From positions 186,001 to 250,000 of the forward strand of contig NZ_FOVH01000003.1 in the NCBI RefSeq assembly GCF_900115095.1: a DNA stretch of 64,000 nucleotides, in the 5' to 3' direction. Source of the stretch: Actinomadura madurae. GTDB taxonomy: Bacteria; Actinomycetota; Actinomycetes; Streptosporangiales; Streptosporangiaceae. The position numbers and the translations under genes are program-made. The notes beneath the pieces are model-generated. The model ran no database searches. It was not told the origin of the DNA and saw only the letters and a program-made list of their open reading frames with translations. Shown piece by piece: positions 18,878 to 28,072 of this stretch (positions are counted from its first letter, which is position 1; each line of letters opens with the position of its first letter).

Positions 18878-20134
18878 ATGAGCGATATCGCGGATGTCTC
18901 GCTGGCGTATGAGGGCGTCAAGCGGATCGAGTGGGCCGATCGGAGCATGCCCGTGCTGCGGCAGGTGCGGGAGCGGTTCGCCGCCGAGCGCCCGCTGGAC
19001 GGGCTGAAGGTCGCGGCGTGCATGCACATCACGACCGAGACCGCCGGGCTCATCCGCACCCTCCAGGCGGGCGGGGCGAGCGTGGCGCTCGCGGCGTCCA
19101 ACCCACTGTCCACGCAGGACGACACCGCCGCGGCGCTGGTGCGGGAGTACGGGGCGGAGGTCTTCGCGCGGGCGGGCACCGATCGCGAGGGGTACTACGC
19201 GCACATCCACCAGGCGCTGGAGACCGGGCCGGACCTCGTCCTGGACGACGGCTGCGACCTGGTCAACACGCTGCACATCGACCGGACGGACCTGCTCGGC
19301 ACCGTGAAGGCGGGCTGCGAGCAGACGACGACGGGCGTCATCCGGCTGCACCAGATGGCTCTGGAGGGCGCGCTGAAGTTCCCGATGGTCGCGGTGAACG
19401 ACACCGACACCAAGCACATGTTCGACAACCGGTACGGGACCGGCCAGTCGACGCTGGACGGCATCGTCCGGGCCACGAACACGCTGCTCGCCGGCAAGAC
19501 CATCGTGATCGCGGGGTTCGGGTACTGCGGGCGCGGCCTCGCCGAGCGGGCCCGCGGACTGGGGGCGCGGGTGGTCGTCACCGAGATCGACCCCGTGAAG
19601 GCACTCGACGCGGCGTTGCAGGGCTTCGCCGTGCAGCCGATGGCGGAGGCCGCGGCGGAGGGCGACGTCTTCATCACGGTGACCGGCAACCGCGACGTGG
19701 TGAACGGCGACCACCTCGCCGTGATGAAGGACGGCGCGATCCTCGCGAACTCCGGGCACTTCGACGTCGAGATCGACGTGCGGGCGCTCGGTGACATGGC
19801 CGTCGAGGTGCACCGAGGCGTGCGCCCGCAGACCGACGAGTACGTCCTCGCCGACGGCCGGCGCCTCGTCCTGCTCGCCGAGGGGCGGCTGGTCAACCTG
19901 GCCGCCGCGGAGGGGCACCCGGCGGCGGTGATGGACATGTCGTTCGCCGACCAGGCGCTCACCTGCGCGTGGCTCGCGACCGCGCACGCGACGCTGTCCC
20001 CGGCCGTCCACGACGTGCCCAAGGAGATCGACACGGAGGTGGCGCGGCTCAAGCTGGCCTCGATGTCCATCTCCATCGACCGGCTCACCCCGGACCAGGA
20101 GGACTACCTGCACTCCTGGCGTCTCGGATCCTGA
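18878..20134 (+). CDS. Second S-adenosylhomocysteinase, short archaeal/Thermotoga type
   Basis: 418 aa. Clear SAHH homologue keeping the substrate residues (CMHITTETA, LVLDDGCDLVNTLH, EQTTTGVIRLHQM, NDTDTKHMFDN, GHFDVEID) and an NAD site GFGYCGRGLAERARGLGA. It differs from ahcY as the short forms do: YGTGQS replaces YGCRHS, the roughly 40-residue insert of the catalytic domain is missing, GHP is followed by AAVMDMSF, and the C-terminal KPDHYRY is absent (ends LHSWRLGS). In methanogens such enzymes can prefer S-inosylhomocysteine, so the substrate here may not be SAH itself. GTG at 18875 is directly in front of ATG 18878; I use ATG. Overlaps the next gene by one base. Confidence 0.9.
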   Translation: MSDIADVSLAYEGVKRIEWADRSMPVLRQVRERFAAERPLDGLKVAACMHITTETAGLIRTLQAGGASVALAASNPLSTQDDTAAALVREYGAEVFARAGTDREGYYAHIHQALETGPDLVLDDGCDLVNTLHIDRTDLLGTVKAGCEQTTTGVIRLHQMALEGALKFPMVAVNDTDTKHMFDNRYGTGQSTLDGIVRATNTLLAGKTIVIAGFGYCGRGLAERARGLGARVVVTEIDPVKALDAALQGFAVQPMAEAAAEGDVFITVTGNRDVVNGDHLAVMKDGAILANSGHFDVEIDVRALGDMAVEVHRGVRPQTDEYVLADGRRLVLLAEGRLVNLAAAEGHPAAVMDMSFADQALTCAWLATAHATLSPAVHDVPKEIDTEVARLKLASMSISIDRLTPDQEDYLHSWRLGS

Positions 20135-20712
20135 TGCCCTCCGGCACGTACCTGCACCTGGACGGGGAGCTGGAGGAGCGCTTCCGGTGCGCGCCAGGCC
20201 CCGGCGGGTGGCGCTACACCTCCACGCGGTCCGACGGCGTCCGCCTGGACCTGGTCGTGGACGCGCGCTGGCGCCAGATCCGCGTCGAGCTGGTCACGCC
20301 GGAGTGGTGGCTGCGGGGCGGCGTCACCGGTCCCGAGCTGGCCTGGGTGCGGGCGGCCGGGGAGACGGGCACCGAGCACGGCGAGCGCGCGGCCGGGTTC
20401 GTCTCCGACTCGCCCGGGTTCCTCGTCGCCGTCGCCCGCTCCCTCGACCTCGGCGAGAACGAGCAGGCCGACGTCCGACTCGTCCGGCTGAGCGGGACGG
20501 CGCTGGCGGCGCTGACCGCCACGTGGCGCTGGCGGCTCGCCGGGACGTCCTCCCACGAGACCGAGACCGAGCCGCTGCGGGTCTCGGAGTACGAGGTCAC
20601 CGACCTGTCCACGGGCGAGGTCGAGACGGTCCACCTCGCCGGCGACGTCGTCCTGGCCGCGCCGGGGATCGAGCTGACCGACCTGGAATCGCCTCCCGGC
20701 TTCCTTAGCTGA
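20134..20712 (+). CDS. Conserved hypothetical protein coupled to short SAHH
   Basis: 192 aa, soluble, no signal peptide, no motif that I recognise. Rich in Trp/Arg/Glu with beta-strand-like segments (GWRYTSTRSDGVRLDLVVDARWRQIRVEL, TWRWRLAGTSSHETETEPLRVSEYEVTDL), reminiscent of a lipocalin or calycin-like barrel, which is speculation. The ATG overlaps the stop of the SAHH homologue (TGATG), so it is co-translated and may act with it. Confidence 0.7.
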   Translation: MPSGTYLHLDGELEERFRCAPGPGGWRYTSTRSDGVRLDLVVDARWRQIRVELVTPEWWLRGGVTGPELAWVRAAGETGTEHGERAAGFVSDSPGFLVAVARSLDLGENEQADVRLVRLSGTALAALTATWRWRLAGTSSHETETEPLRVSEYEVTDLSTGEVETVHLAGDVVLAAPGIELTDLESPPGFLS

Positions 20713-20770
20713 CGCCGTCCTAGGCGGTTGGTATCTTCATCCCGCTTCGAGATCAAAGGGGAGGCGGGCG

Positions 20771-21742
20771 GTGTACGGACAGGTACCGGACGGTCAAGGC
20801 CGGCCAGGGAACCCCGCACCGCCGCCGGGCCCCGCGGTCCCGCCGCCCGGCGGGCACGCGGCCTATGGCCCGCCCGGGCCCGTCCCGGCCCCCAAGAGGC
20901 CTTCGCCGCTGGTGTGGGTCGCGGTGGCCGCCGCGGGCGCCCTCATGCTCGGCGGCCTCGTCGTCGTGATGCTCCTGCCGGGCGGCGACCCGAGCGGGCC
21001 GGTGAAGGCCGGGCAGTGCGTCGACACCGGCTTCGGGTCGGAGGGGAGTGACCGCATCCCGGCCAGCCTCCGCGTGAGCTGCGACGACGCCGGAGCGAAG
21101 GCCAGGGTCGTGAAGATCACCGACAAGGGGGAGGCCTCGGGCTTCGGCTACGGCACCCGCGCCGAGCCCGACTGCCCGGCCGGGACGGACGGCGTCACGA
21201 ACGTCCGCGAGAAGAAGGACGGCAAGCGGTACTACGAGGCCTGCGTCCGCAACCTCAAGGGACCCCACCCGGGCGACCCCGGCGCGGGCGGCGCCTTCCT
21301 GTCGGTCGGCGACTGCGTGAGCAGCGGCTCCATCGGCTTCGGCAAGGAGCAGCCGTGCTCCGAGGACGACTGGTACGGCAAGGTGATCGCCCGCGTCGAC
21401 GGCGAGAAGTCGTGCCCGTCCCAGACGCTGGAGGCCATGAGGCTGCGCTCCTTCGGCGGCGGGAACATCGCCCGGCCCGTGCTGTGCCTCGGCCCGGGAG
21501 GCGGCGTCCTGTCGCCCGGCGACTGCATCGAGGACCCCTCGTTCACCATCGGCGACCTGGACAAGGCCGAGTGCGGGTCCGGCCAGGCCGTCGCCAAGGT
21601 CGTCGGACGGGTGACGGCCGAGCGCGAATGCCCGGCCGAGGCCACCCACTTCATGACCAGCGAGGGCGCCTTCAAGCCGGTGCTGTGCATGAAGAAGCTG
21701 CGCCCCACCCTGACCGAGAAGCTCCGGTCGCTCCCGAGCTGA
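20771..21742 (+). CDS. Membrane-anchored secreted protein with three Cys-containing repeats
   Basis: 323 aa. A Pro/Gly-rich cytoplasmic head (about 45 residues), one membrane helix (LVWVAVAAAGALMLGGLVVVMLL) and an extracellular region built of three related units, each starting (A/S)GxC(V/I): KAGQCVDTGF, SVGDCVSSGS and SPGDCIEDPS, each with further cysteines that probably form disulfides. This resembles septum-formation/LppU-type domains of actinobacteria; function unknown. GTG start with GGGGAGGCGGGCG upstream. Ends 4 bases from the convergent RDD gene. Confidence 0.75.
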   Translation: MYGQVPDGQGRPGNPAPPPGPAVPPPGGHAAYGPPGPVPAPKRPSPLVWVAVAAAGALMLGGLVVVMLLPGGDPSGPVKAGQCVDTGFGSEGSDRIPASLRVSCDDAGAKARVVKITDKGEASGFGYGTRAEPDCPAGTDGVTNVREKKDGKRYYEACVRNLKGPHPGDPGAGGAFLSVGDCVSSGSIGFGKEQPCSEDDWYGKVIARVDGEKSCPSQTLEAMRLRSFGGGNIARPVLCLGPGGGVLSPGDCIEDPSFTIGDLDKAECGSGQAVAKVVGRVTAERECPAEATHFMTSEGAFKPVLCMKKLRPTLTEKLRSLPS

Positions 21743-21746
21743 CGCC

Positions 21747-22784
21747 TCAGTAGCCCTGATACGGCCCCTGCGGCGTCGGGGCACCCGCCGGGCCCATCGG
21801 GTAGGGGCCGGGCCGCGGGGGCGCGTTCAGGACGTTCTGGTAGGGCCCCGCGCCGTAGTCGGACGGCGGAAGGAACTGCGGCTGCCCCGGCCCGGGGGTG
21901 CTGAACGGCGGCGGGGCCGGCGGACCCTGTCGCGGCGGCCCCGACGGCGCGGGCCCGGCCATCGCCATCGCGGGCGCCTGCGCGGGAGCGGCACCCCACG
22001 CCTGCGGCCCGAACCGGCGCATCCGCCGCGCCCACCGCTCGGCCAGCCGCCGCTCCTCCCGGTGGCGGCGCTCGGCGAGCACGGCCGACAGCAGGATCTC
22101 GGGCCGCACCCCCGGCGGCGGAGGCGGGCTCACCACCGCGACGACCTGCGACGCGATCCGCTCCCCCAGCGAGTCGCGGACCTCCGGCAGCAGCTCCCAG
22201 AACCGGGACAGGTACTGCCGCGCCGTCATCGCCAGCTCGTCCGACAGCATCGACAGCTCCAGCGTCCGGGCCCACCAGGCGAGCTGCGGCGGCATCACGG
22301 CGACCGGCCCGTACAGCATCGACACCGGGACCCGCTCCTGGATGACGATCGTCCCGGCGAACAGGTCGCCGAGCCGCTTGCCGCGCCGGTTGCAGAACGA
22401 TGTGATCAGCGCCGGCGAGCCGTAGAACATCCAGAACTCGACCACCCCCGCCAGCGCCCGCAGCAGCGCCTGCCGGAACCGGATCGGCCCGCCGTCGTCG
22501 GCGACCACGCGCAGGCCGAGGGCCATCTTCCCGAGCGTCCGGCCCCGCGTCAGCGTCTCGAACAGGCACGGGTACCCGACGAAGACGGCGGCGACGACCA
22601 GGATGGTCAGCCCGGCCGTCCACGCGTCGTCCGCGACGAGCGACGTCATCAGCGTGACGTAGAGGAGGACGTTGAGCAGGACCGCCTGGAAGAGCAGGTC
22701 GAGCAGGATGGCGCAGCCACGGCTGGCCAGCCGCGCGACGCGCAGGTCGAGCGCTACGGCCTCGCCGGTGACGAGTTCGGCCAT
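21747..22784 (-). CDS. RDD-family membrane protein
   Basis: 345 aa. RDD domain: VALDLRVARLASRGCAILLD with two membrane helices, CLFETLTRGRTLGKMALGLRVV, and NRRGKRLGDLFAGTIVI. The C-terminal half is cytoplasmic, with a helical segment and a Pro/Gly/Gln/Tyr-rich tail. The RDD family is linked to ion or solute transport but is poorly understood. ATG at 22784 has GGAGG eight bases upstream. Divergent from the SpoIIM-type gene, with which it is regularly associated in actinobacteria together with the DUF58/MoxR operon. Confidence 0.85.
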   Translation of the reverse strand: MAELVTGEAVALDLRVARLASRGCAILLDLLFQAVLLNVLLYVTLMTSLVADDAWTAGLTILVVAAVFVGYPCLFETLTRGRTLGKMALGLRVVADDGGPIRFRQALLRALAGVVEFWMFYGSPALITSFCNRRGKRLGDLFAGTIVIQERVPVSMLYGPVAVMPPQLAWWARTLELSMLSDELAMTARQYLSRFWELLPEVRDSLGERIASQVVAVVSPPPPPGVRPEILLSAVLAERRHREERRLAERWARRMRRFGPQAWGAAPAQAPAMAMAGPAPSGPPRQGPPAPPPFSTPGPGQPQFLPPSDYGAGPYQNVLNAPPRPGPYPMGPAGAPTPQGPYQGY

Positions 22785-22855
22785 GTCCCGTGCCTCCAAT
22801 GCCGGTGGACGACCCATTTTGCCGGTTCTACGGACCGAGGCGTTAGTCTCCCCGG

Positions 22856-23851
22856 GTGGACGTCGACGCCTACGTGGCCGCGCACAACGCCGAATGGCAG
22901 CGCCTGGAGTGGCTCATCAACCACAGCCGCAGGCTGAGCGGCGCGGAAGCCGACGAACTGGTCGAGCTCTACCAGCGGACGGCGACGCACCTGTCGGTCG
23001 TCCGGTCCAGCTCGCCCGACCCGCAGCTGCTGAGCCGCCTCTCGTCGCTCGTGGCGCGGGGCAGGGCCGCCGTGGCCGGCGCGCAGGCCCCGCTCTGGCG
23101 GGACGTCCGCCGCTTCGCGACCGTGTCGTTCCCCGCGACCGCCTACCGGATGCGGTGGTGGTGGCTCGGCAACGCCGTCCTCGGCAACCTGGTCGCGCTG
23201 GCCCTGGCCATCTGGGTCGTGCACAGCCCGGAGGTGCAGGCCAGCGTCGGCACCCCGGCCGAGATCCGCGAGCTCGTCGAGCACGACTTCGCGAACTACT
23301 ACACCGAGCATTCGGCGTCGTCGTTCGCGTTCCAGGTGTGGACCAACAACGCCTGGGTCTCCGCGATCGCGCTGATCTTCGGGATCCTGCTCGGCATCCC
23401 CACCGTGTACGTCCTGCTGCTGAACCAGCTCAACCTCGGCCTCATCGGCGGCCTGATGTTCGCCTACGGCAAGGGCGACGTGTTCTTCGGCCTGATCCTC
23501 CCGCACGGCCTGCTGGAGCTGACCGCCGTCTACCTCGCCTGCGCCGGCGGCCTCAAACTCGGCTGGACGATCATCGACCCCGGGCCGCGGCGCCGCGGCC
23601 AGGCCCTCGCCGAGGAAGGCCGCGCCGCGGTCAGCATCGCCATCGGCCTCGTCGCCGTCCTGCTCGTCTCCGGCCTCATCGAGGGCTTCGTGACCGGCTG
23701 GGTGCACACCACCTGGCTGCGCATCGCCATCGGCGTCGTCGCCGAGGCCGCCTTCCTCACCTACGTGATCGTCCTCGGCCGCCGCGCCGTCCGCGCCGGC
23801 GAGACCGGCGACGCCGACCTCCGCCCCGACCAACAGCCGGTGACGGCATGA
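22856..23851 (+). CDS. Stage II sporulation protein M (SpoIIM)-type membrane protein
   Basis: 331 aa. N-terminal soluble helical part (residues 1–95: WQRLEWLINHSRRLSGAEADELVELYQRTATHL) and about five membrane helices with the family signatures FAFQVWTNNAWVSAIALIFGILLG, NLGLIGGLMFAYGKGD and ILPHGLLELTAVYLACAGGLKLG. In Bacillus SpoIIM works in the septal peptidoglycan-remodelling complex; in actinobacteria the stand-alone form is linked to the RDD–DUF58–MoxR cluster and its function is not established. GTG start. Convergent with DUF58, 21 bases between. Confidence 0.85.
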   Translation: MDVDAYVAAHNAEWQRLEWLINHSRRLSGAEADELVELYQRTATHLSVVRSSSPDPQLLSRLSSLVARGRAAVAGAQAPLWRDVRRFATVSFPATAYRMRWWWLGNAVLGNLVALALAIWVVHSPEVQASVGTPAEIRELVEHDFANYYTEHSASSFAFQVWTNNAWVSAIALIFGILLGIPTVYVLLLNQLNLGLIGGLMFAYGKGDVFFGLILPHGLLELTAVYLACAGGLKLGWTIIDPGPRRRGQALAEEGRAAVSIAIGLVAVLLVSGLIEGFVTGWVHTTWLRIAIGVVAEAAFLTYVIVLGRRAVRAGETGDADLRPDQQPVTA

Positions 23852-23872
23852 GGTGTTGACGCCTACGACGGG

Positions 23873-25165
23873 CTACAGGCGGCCGGCGGCTTTTAGGGCC
23901 AGGTAGGCGTCTGCTAGGGCGGGCGCTATTTCTTCCGGTGGGGCGTCCACCACCTCTACGCCGTGGCCGCGTAGTTCCGCCGTGAGGCGGCGGCGTTCGG
24001 CGCGGGCGCGTTCGGCGGCGGCCGCGTCGTAGACGGCGGCCAGGTCGCCGCGGCTCCCGGCCATCTCGCCGACCCGCGGGTCCGACACCGCGGCGATCAT
24101 GACGAGGTGGCGGGCGGTGAGCTGCGGGAGCAGGGGCAGCAGGCCCTCCTCGATCGCGGCCGTGTTCAGCTCGGTGAGCAGCACGACCAGGCAGCGCTGG
24201 CGGACGCGCGCCAGCAGCGTCGACACCATCCCGGCGGCGTCGAATTCGAGGAGCTCCGGCTCCAGCGGCGCGAGGGCGTGGACCAGCGAGGGCAGCAGGT
24301 CCGTGCGGGACGCGCCCTCGACGCGGGTGCGGACGCGCCGGTCGTAGGCGAGCAGGTCGACGCGGTCGCCGGCGCGGGACGCGAGGGCGCCGAGCAGCAG
24401 CGCGGCGTCCATCGAGCAATCGAGCCGGGGGATGTCGCCGACGCGGCCCGCGGACGTGCGGCCGGTGTCGAGCACCATGTAGATCCGCCGGTCGCGCTCG
24501 GGGCGCCACGTCCGGACCACCACGTCGTGGCGGCGCGCCGTGGCCCGCCAGTCGATGGAGCGGACGTCGTCGCCGTCCACGTACTCGCGCAGGGAGTCGA
24601 ACTCGGTGCCCTGCCCGCGGATCAGCGCCACGTGCGCGCCGGTCAGCTCGCGCAGCCGGGCGAGCTTGGCCGGGAGGTGGCGGCGGGACGGGAACGCGGG
24701 CAGGGCGCGGACCGTCCAGGGCGCCTTGCGGGAGAGCTGCCGGGCGGCCAGCCCGAGCGGCCCGACGGAGCGGACGACGACGGTGACCGCCTTCCGGTCG
24801 CCGCGGCGGGTCGGCGTCAAGGTCATCTCGACGCGGCGCCGCTCGCCGGCGGGCACGTTCACCTTGACCGTGCGGGGCGCGGCGCCCGCGCTGGGCGGCC
24901 ACACGTCCCGCAGGCGGGCCTTGAGGCGCCGCCGCCCGAGGTTCTCCACGATCAGCGACACCGTGGCGGTCTCGCCCAGGCGCACGTTGGTGTCGCCGGC
25001 GCGGTGGAACCGCAGGGCCCGCACGTTCCCGGCCATGGTCAGGTCGGCGACGACGCCGAGCAGCAGGACGCCCCACACCGCGAACAGCGTCCACCAGCTC
25101 GGCGCGAACAGCGGGACGAGCGCGCCGAGCAGGGCCAGCAGCCCCAGGCGTCCGGTCAGCGCCAT
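23873..25165 (-). CDS. DUF58 domain protein
   Basis: 430 aa. Two N-terminal membrane helices (residues 5–40), a beta-rich middle domain, then the DUF58 core ALIRGQGTEFDSLREYVDGDDVRSIDWRATAR and a VWA-like C-terminal fold with VLDTGRTSAG. Partner of MoxR AAA+ ATPases, which are thought to act as chaperones on VWA-like proteins at the membrane. ATG overlaps the MoxR stop by one base (TGATG). Last gene of the five-gene minus-strand operon 23873–29160. Confidence 0.9.
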   Translation of the reverse strand: MALTGRLGLLALLGALVPLFAPSWWTLFAVWGVLLLGVVADLTMAGNVRALRFHRAGDTNVRLGETATVSLIVENLGRRRLKARLRDVWPPSAGAAPRTVKVNVPAGERRRVEMTLTPTRRGDRKAVTVVVRSVGPLGLAARQLSRKAPWTVRALPAFPSRRHLPAKLARLRELTGAHVALIRGQGTEFDSLREYVDGDDVRSIDWRATARRHDVVVRTWRPERDRRIYMVLDTGRTSAGRVGDIPRLDCSMDAALLLGALASRAGDRVDLLAYDRRVRTRVEGASRTDLLPSLVHALAPLEPELLEFDAAGMVSTLLARVRQRCLVVLLTELNTAAIEEGLLPLLPQLTARHLVMIAAVSDPRVGEMAGSRGDLAAVYDAAAAERARAERRRLTAELRGHGVEVVDAPPEEIAPALADAYLALKAAGRL

Positions 25166-26199
25166 CAGCGCGGGGCGGGGACGTGGGCGAGGATGCCCTC
25201 CAGCACGCCGTCGGCCGTCGCGCCCTCCAGTTCCGCCTCGGGACGCAGCTGGACGCGGTGCCGCAGCGTCGGCCTGGCCAGCGCCTTCACATCGTCCGGC
25301 GTGACGTAGTCGCGGCCCGACAGCCACGCCCAGGCGCGCGAGGTGGCCAGCAGCGCCGTCGCGCCGCGCGGCGACACGCCGAGCTGGAGCGACGGGGACT
25401 GCCGCGTCGCCCTGCACAGGTCGACCACGTAGGCGGCGACCTTGGGATCGAGGTGCACGGACCGCACCGAGGCCCGGCCGGCGGCCAGCTCGTCGGCGCC
25501 CGCCACCGCCTTCACCTCCGACAGGTCGCGCGGGTCGAACCCGGCCGCGTGCCGCTGGAGCATGGAGATCTCCTCGTCCCGCGTGGGGACGGGCACGGTC
25601 AGCTTGACCAGGAACCGGTCGAGCTGCGCCTCGGGCAGCGGATAGGTGCCCTCGTACTCGATCGGGTTCTGGGTCGCGCAGACGACGAACGGGTCGGGCA
25701 GGGGGCGCGCGGAGCCCTCCACGGAGACCTGCCGCTCCTCCATGGCCTCCAGGAGGGACGCCTGGGTCTTCGGCGGCGTCCGGTTGATCTCGTCGGCCAG
25801 CAGGAGGTTGGTGAAGACCGGGCCCTCGCGGAACTCGAACTCCACGGTCCGGTTGTCGTAGACCAGCGACCCGGTCACGTCGCCCGGCATCAGGTCGGGG
25901 GTGAACTGGACCCGCTTGAAGTCCAGGTCCAGCGCCCGCGACAGCGTCTTGATGAGCAGCGTCTTGGCCGTGCCGGGGACGCCCTCCAGCAGCACGTGGC
26001 CGCGGCAGAGCAACGCGATGACCAGGCCGGTCACCACGGAATCCTGGCCGACGACCGTCTTGGCGACCTCTCCGCGCAGCGCGGTCAGCGCCGCGCGGGC
26101 CGTCTCGGCCTGCTGCCGGGCCTCCTCGGACGGCACGCCGGGCCCCGTGCCGCCGGCGCCCGGCACGTCGTCCTTCCCGAGCTCTACAGGGTGGTTCAA
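25165..26199 (-). CDS. MoxR-family AAA+ ATPase
   Basis: 344 aa. AAA_3 ATPase with Walker A GVPGTAKT, the MoxR signature RVQFTPDLMPGDVTGS, Walker B LLLADEINRTPPKTQASLLEAMEE, sensor 1 CATQNPIEYEGTYPLPEAQLDRF, and a C-terminal lid domain (SPRGATALLATSRAWAWLSGRDYVTPDD). Likely remodels or matures the DUF58 protein encoded next. The start is TTG at 26199, which overlaps the stop of the DUF4350 gene by TTGA; the first 25 residues are poorly conserved in type, so an internal GTG is possible. Confidence 0.93.
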   Translation of the reverse strand: MNHPVELGKDDVPGAGGTGPGVPSEEARQQAETARAALTALRGEVAKTVVGQDSVVTGLVIALLCRGHVLLEGVPGTAKTLLIKTLSRALDLDFKRVQFTPDLMPGDVTGSLVYDNRTVEFEFREGPVFTNLLLADEINRTPPKTQASLLEAMEERQVSVEGSARPLPDPFVVCATQNPIEYEGTYPLPEAQLDRFLVKLTVPVPTRDEEISMLQRHAAGFDPRDLSEVKAVAGADELAAGRASVRSVHLDPKVAAYVVDLCRATRQSPSLQLGVSPRGATALLATSRAWAWLSGRDYVTPDDVKALARPTLRHRVQLRPEAELEGATADGVLEGILAHVPAPR

Positions 26200-27401
26200 G
26201 ACTGGCGTACCTGCCTTTCCAGGTCGTCGAGGACGTCGGTGAGGGCGATCAGCCCGGCGTCGTCCAAGGGTTCAGGACCGTACAGGGCCGCCCCGACGTA
26301 CGTCTCGTCGTACATCGTGCGGCGGGCGACCGCCGTGACGATCTCCTGCGCGGCCGAAGGGTCCTGCGCGCTGCTGCGGGGGAGCCCGAGCAGGGGGACG
26401 AGCCGCTCGCGGGCCCCGGAGCGCAGCGCGTCCGAGGCGCGGTCGCGGGCGCGCCCGGCGCGGTAGAGGCGGGCGCGGCCCTCGACCGTCTCGGCGGACC
26501 GGACGACGACGGGCAGCGCCTCCGCCACGACCGGGCCGAGCCTGCGCGCCCGCCACAGGGCCACCAGGACCACCGCGACGAGCAGTTCGAGGATGAGCAG
26601 CTTGACGCCGAACGGGAGGAGGTCGCCGATCGACTGCTGCCCGGCGCCCGAGCCCGCCTCCGGCAGGTCCGGCACCAGCCAGACCACGGAGGAGCCGCCC
26701 CCACTGGCCAGGCTCATGGCCAGCGCCGCGTTGCCCTCCTCGGTGAGGCGCCGGTTGGTCAGCGGCGCCGCGGAGCCGAGGACGGTCACCGTGCTCGCGC
26801 CGTTCTGGACCCGGACGAGCCGGGGAGCGCCGTACTCCGTCTGGTAGCAGGACGTGCCGGAGCCCGTGACGTCGTAGGTGTCCGACTGGTGGAAGGCGAC
26901 CTTCCCCGCGAGCGTCGCCGCGTCCAGGGCGCAGCCCGGCTCGTCGGCCTCCTCGTACGTCGGCCCGTCCCGGCGCACCTGGGGCGCGAGCGCGTCCAGC
27001 GCGAACGACGTCGGCCGGACGAGGAGCATGAAGACCGGCGCGGCGCGGAGCCGGCCCAGGTCCTCCTCGGTGAGCCGCTCCGAACGGGTCACGACCATGG
27101 CCGAGCCGGGCGTGGCGGCGGCGAGGGCGTCGTCGGTGCTCCTGGCGACCGTCACCTGGGTGCCGTTCTGCCGGAGGATCTCCGCGAGCGCCCGGCTGCC
27201 GTCCGGCTTCGGCGACCCGGGGTCGAGCGCGTCCGCCGACGTCGCCGGCCGCAGCGCGGCGAGGACGATCGCGATCACGATCATCGCGAGGACGACCGCG
27301 ACGACGCCGCGTGCCGACCGCCAGCGCCGCCCGGCGACCTGCCGGGCGGACGGCTCGGCCCCCTCCGCCCGGCCGCTCCGCGGCGGGGACGCCGTCACCA
27401 T
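26196..27401 (-). CDS. DUF4350 domain membrane protein
   Basis: 401 aa. Membrane helix near residues 35–55, an extracytoplasmic DUF4350 domain starting DPGSPKPDGSRALAEILRQNGTQVTVARS with strands and a Cys pair, a second helix (FGVKLLILELLVAVVLVALWRARRLGPVVAEALPVVVRSAETVEGRARLY) and a cytoplasmic helical C-terminus. The family is confined to this MoxR/DUF58 cluster; function unknown. ATG at 27401 overlaps the end of DUF4129 by seven bases. Confidence 0.85.
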   Translation of the reverse strand: MVTASPPRSGRAEGAEPSARQVAGRRWRSARGVVAVVLAMIVIAIVLAALRPATSADALDPGSPKPDGSRALAEILRQNGTQVTVARSTDDALAAATPGSAMVVTRSERLTEEDLGRLRAAPVFMLLVRPTSFALDALAPQVRRDGPTYEEADEPGCALDAATLAGKVAFHQSDTYDVTGSGTSCYQTEYGAPRLVRVQNGASTVTVLGSAAPLTNRRLTEEGNAALAMSLASGGGSSVVWLVPDLPEAGSGAGQQSIGDLLPFGVKLLILELLVAVVLVALWRARRLGPVVAEALPVVVRSAETVEGRARLYRAGRARDRASDALRSGARERLVPLLGLPRSSAQDPSAAQEIVTAVARRTMYDETYVGAALYGPEPLDDAGLIALTDVLDDLERQVRQS

Positions 27402-28072
27402 CGCGGGCCCCCTTCGTCGTCGGCCCCGGCGAGCGCGAGGTCGTCCGCCTCCAGCGGTTTCGGCCGCGCCGCCCGCAGCCGCTCGTCCAGCTCCGTCATC
27501 CGCGCGTACCCCTCCGGCGTCCCCGGGCGGTCGCCGTACCAGACGTCGTCGAAGATCCGCACGCCGGCGCCCAGGTCCTCGGCGAGGTCGGGGACGGCCT
27601 CCCCGGCCTCCGCCGCCAGCTCGTCCGCGGTCCGCCCCGGACGCGCGGCGAGGACCGCGCGCTCCTCCAGGTCGCGGGCGATCGCGCGGAGCCGTTCGCG
27701 GATCGCCTCGGCCCACTGCCCGGCCTCGGCGTAGCGCTCCGCCGCGTCCCGGTGGTCGACCGCGCGGGACGGCCCGTCCTCCAGCAGCGGGTCCTTGCGG
27801 GAGCGCGGGTTGCGGCGCCCCCGCATCAGCCACACGATCAGCGCGACGGCGATGAGCGCGATCACGACCATGATGGCGATGGAGAGCCAGCCGCCGCCGT
27901 CGCCCTGCCCCTGGGGGTCCGGCGCCCGGCTCGTCAGCTCCCGCAGCCACTCGGTGAAGTCGTCCCAGGCGCGCTCCAGCCAGGACGGCTTGTCGCGCTG
28001 GTAGACCTGCTTCTCCAGCTCGCGGCGGGCCATCTCGCGGGCCTCGTCGCGGCCGATCGGATCGAGCATCAT
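27395..28072 (-). CDS. DUF4129 domain membrane protein
   Basis: 225 aa. A charged N-terminal helix ending in the family sequence PSWLERAWDDFTEWL, a single membrane helix (LSIAIMVVIALIAVALIVWLM), then the DUF4129 domain with HRDAAERYAEAGQWAEAIRERLRAIARDLEERAVL and the helix ending near VWYGDRPGTPEGYARM. In some lineages this domain is fused to transglutaminase-like proteases; here it stands alone. ATG at 28072 overlaps the upstream stop as ATGA; a second ATG follows at once. Confidence 0.85.
   Translation of the reverse strand: MMLDPIGRDEAREMARRELEKQVYQRDKPSWLERAWDDFTEWLRELTSRAPDPQGQGDGGGWLSIAIMVVIALIAVALIVWLMRGRRNPRSRKDPLLEDGPSRAVDHRDAAERYAEAGQWAEAIRERLRAIARDLEERAVLAARPGRTADELAAEAGEAVPDLAEDLGAGVRIFDDVWYGDRPGTPEGYARMTELDERLRAARPKPLEADDLALAGADDEGGPRW

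Noticed and set aside
18878..20134. Second SAHH as a decayed copy of ahcY
   Set aside because: All visible catalytic and NAD motifs are intact and its differences match the natural short class.
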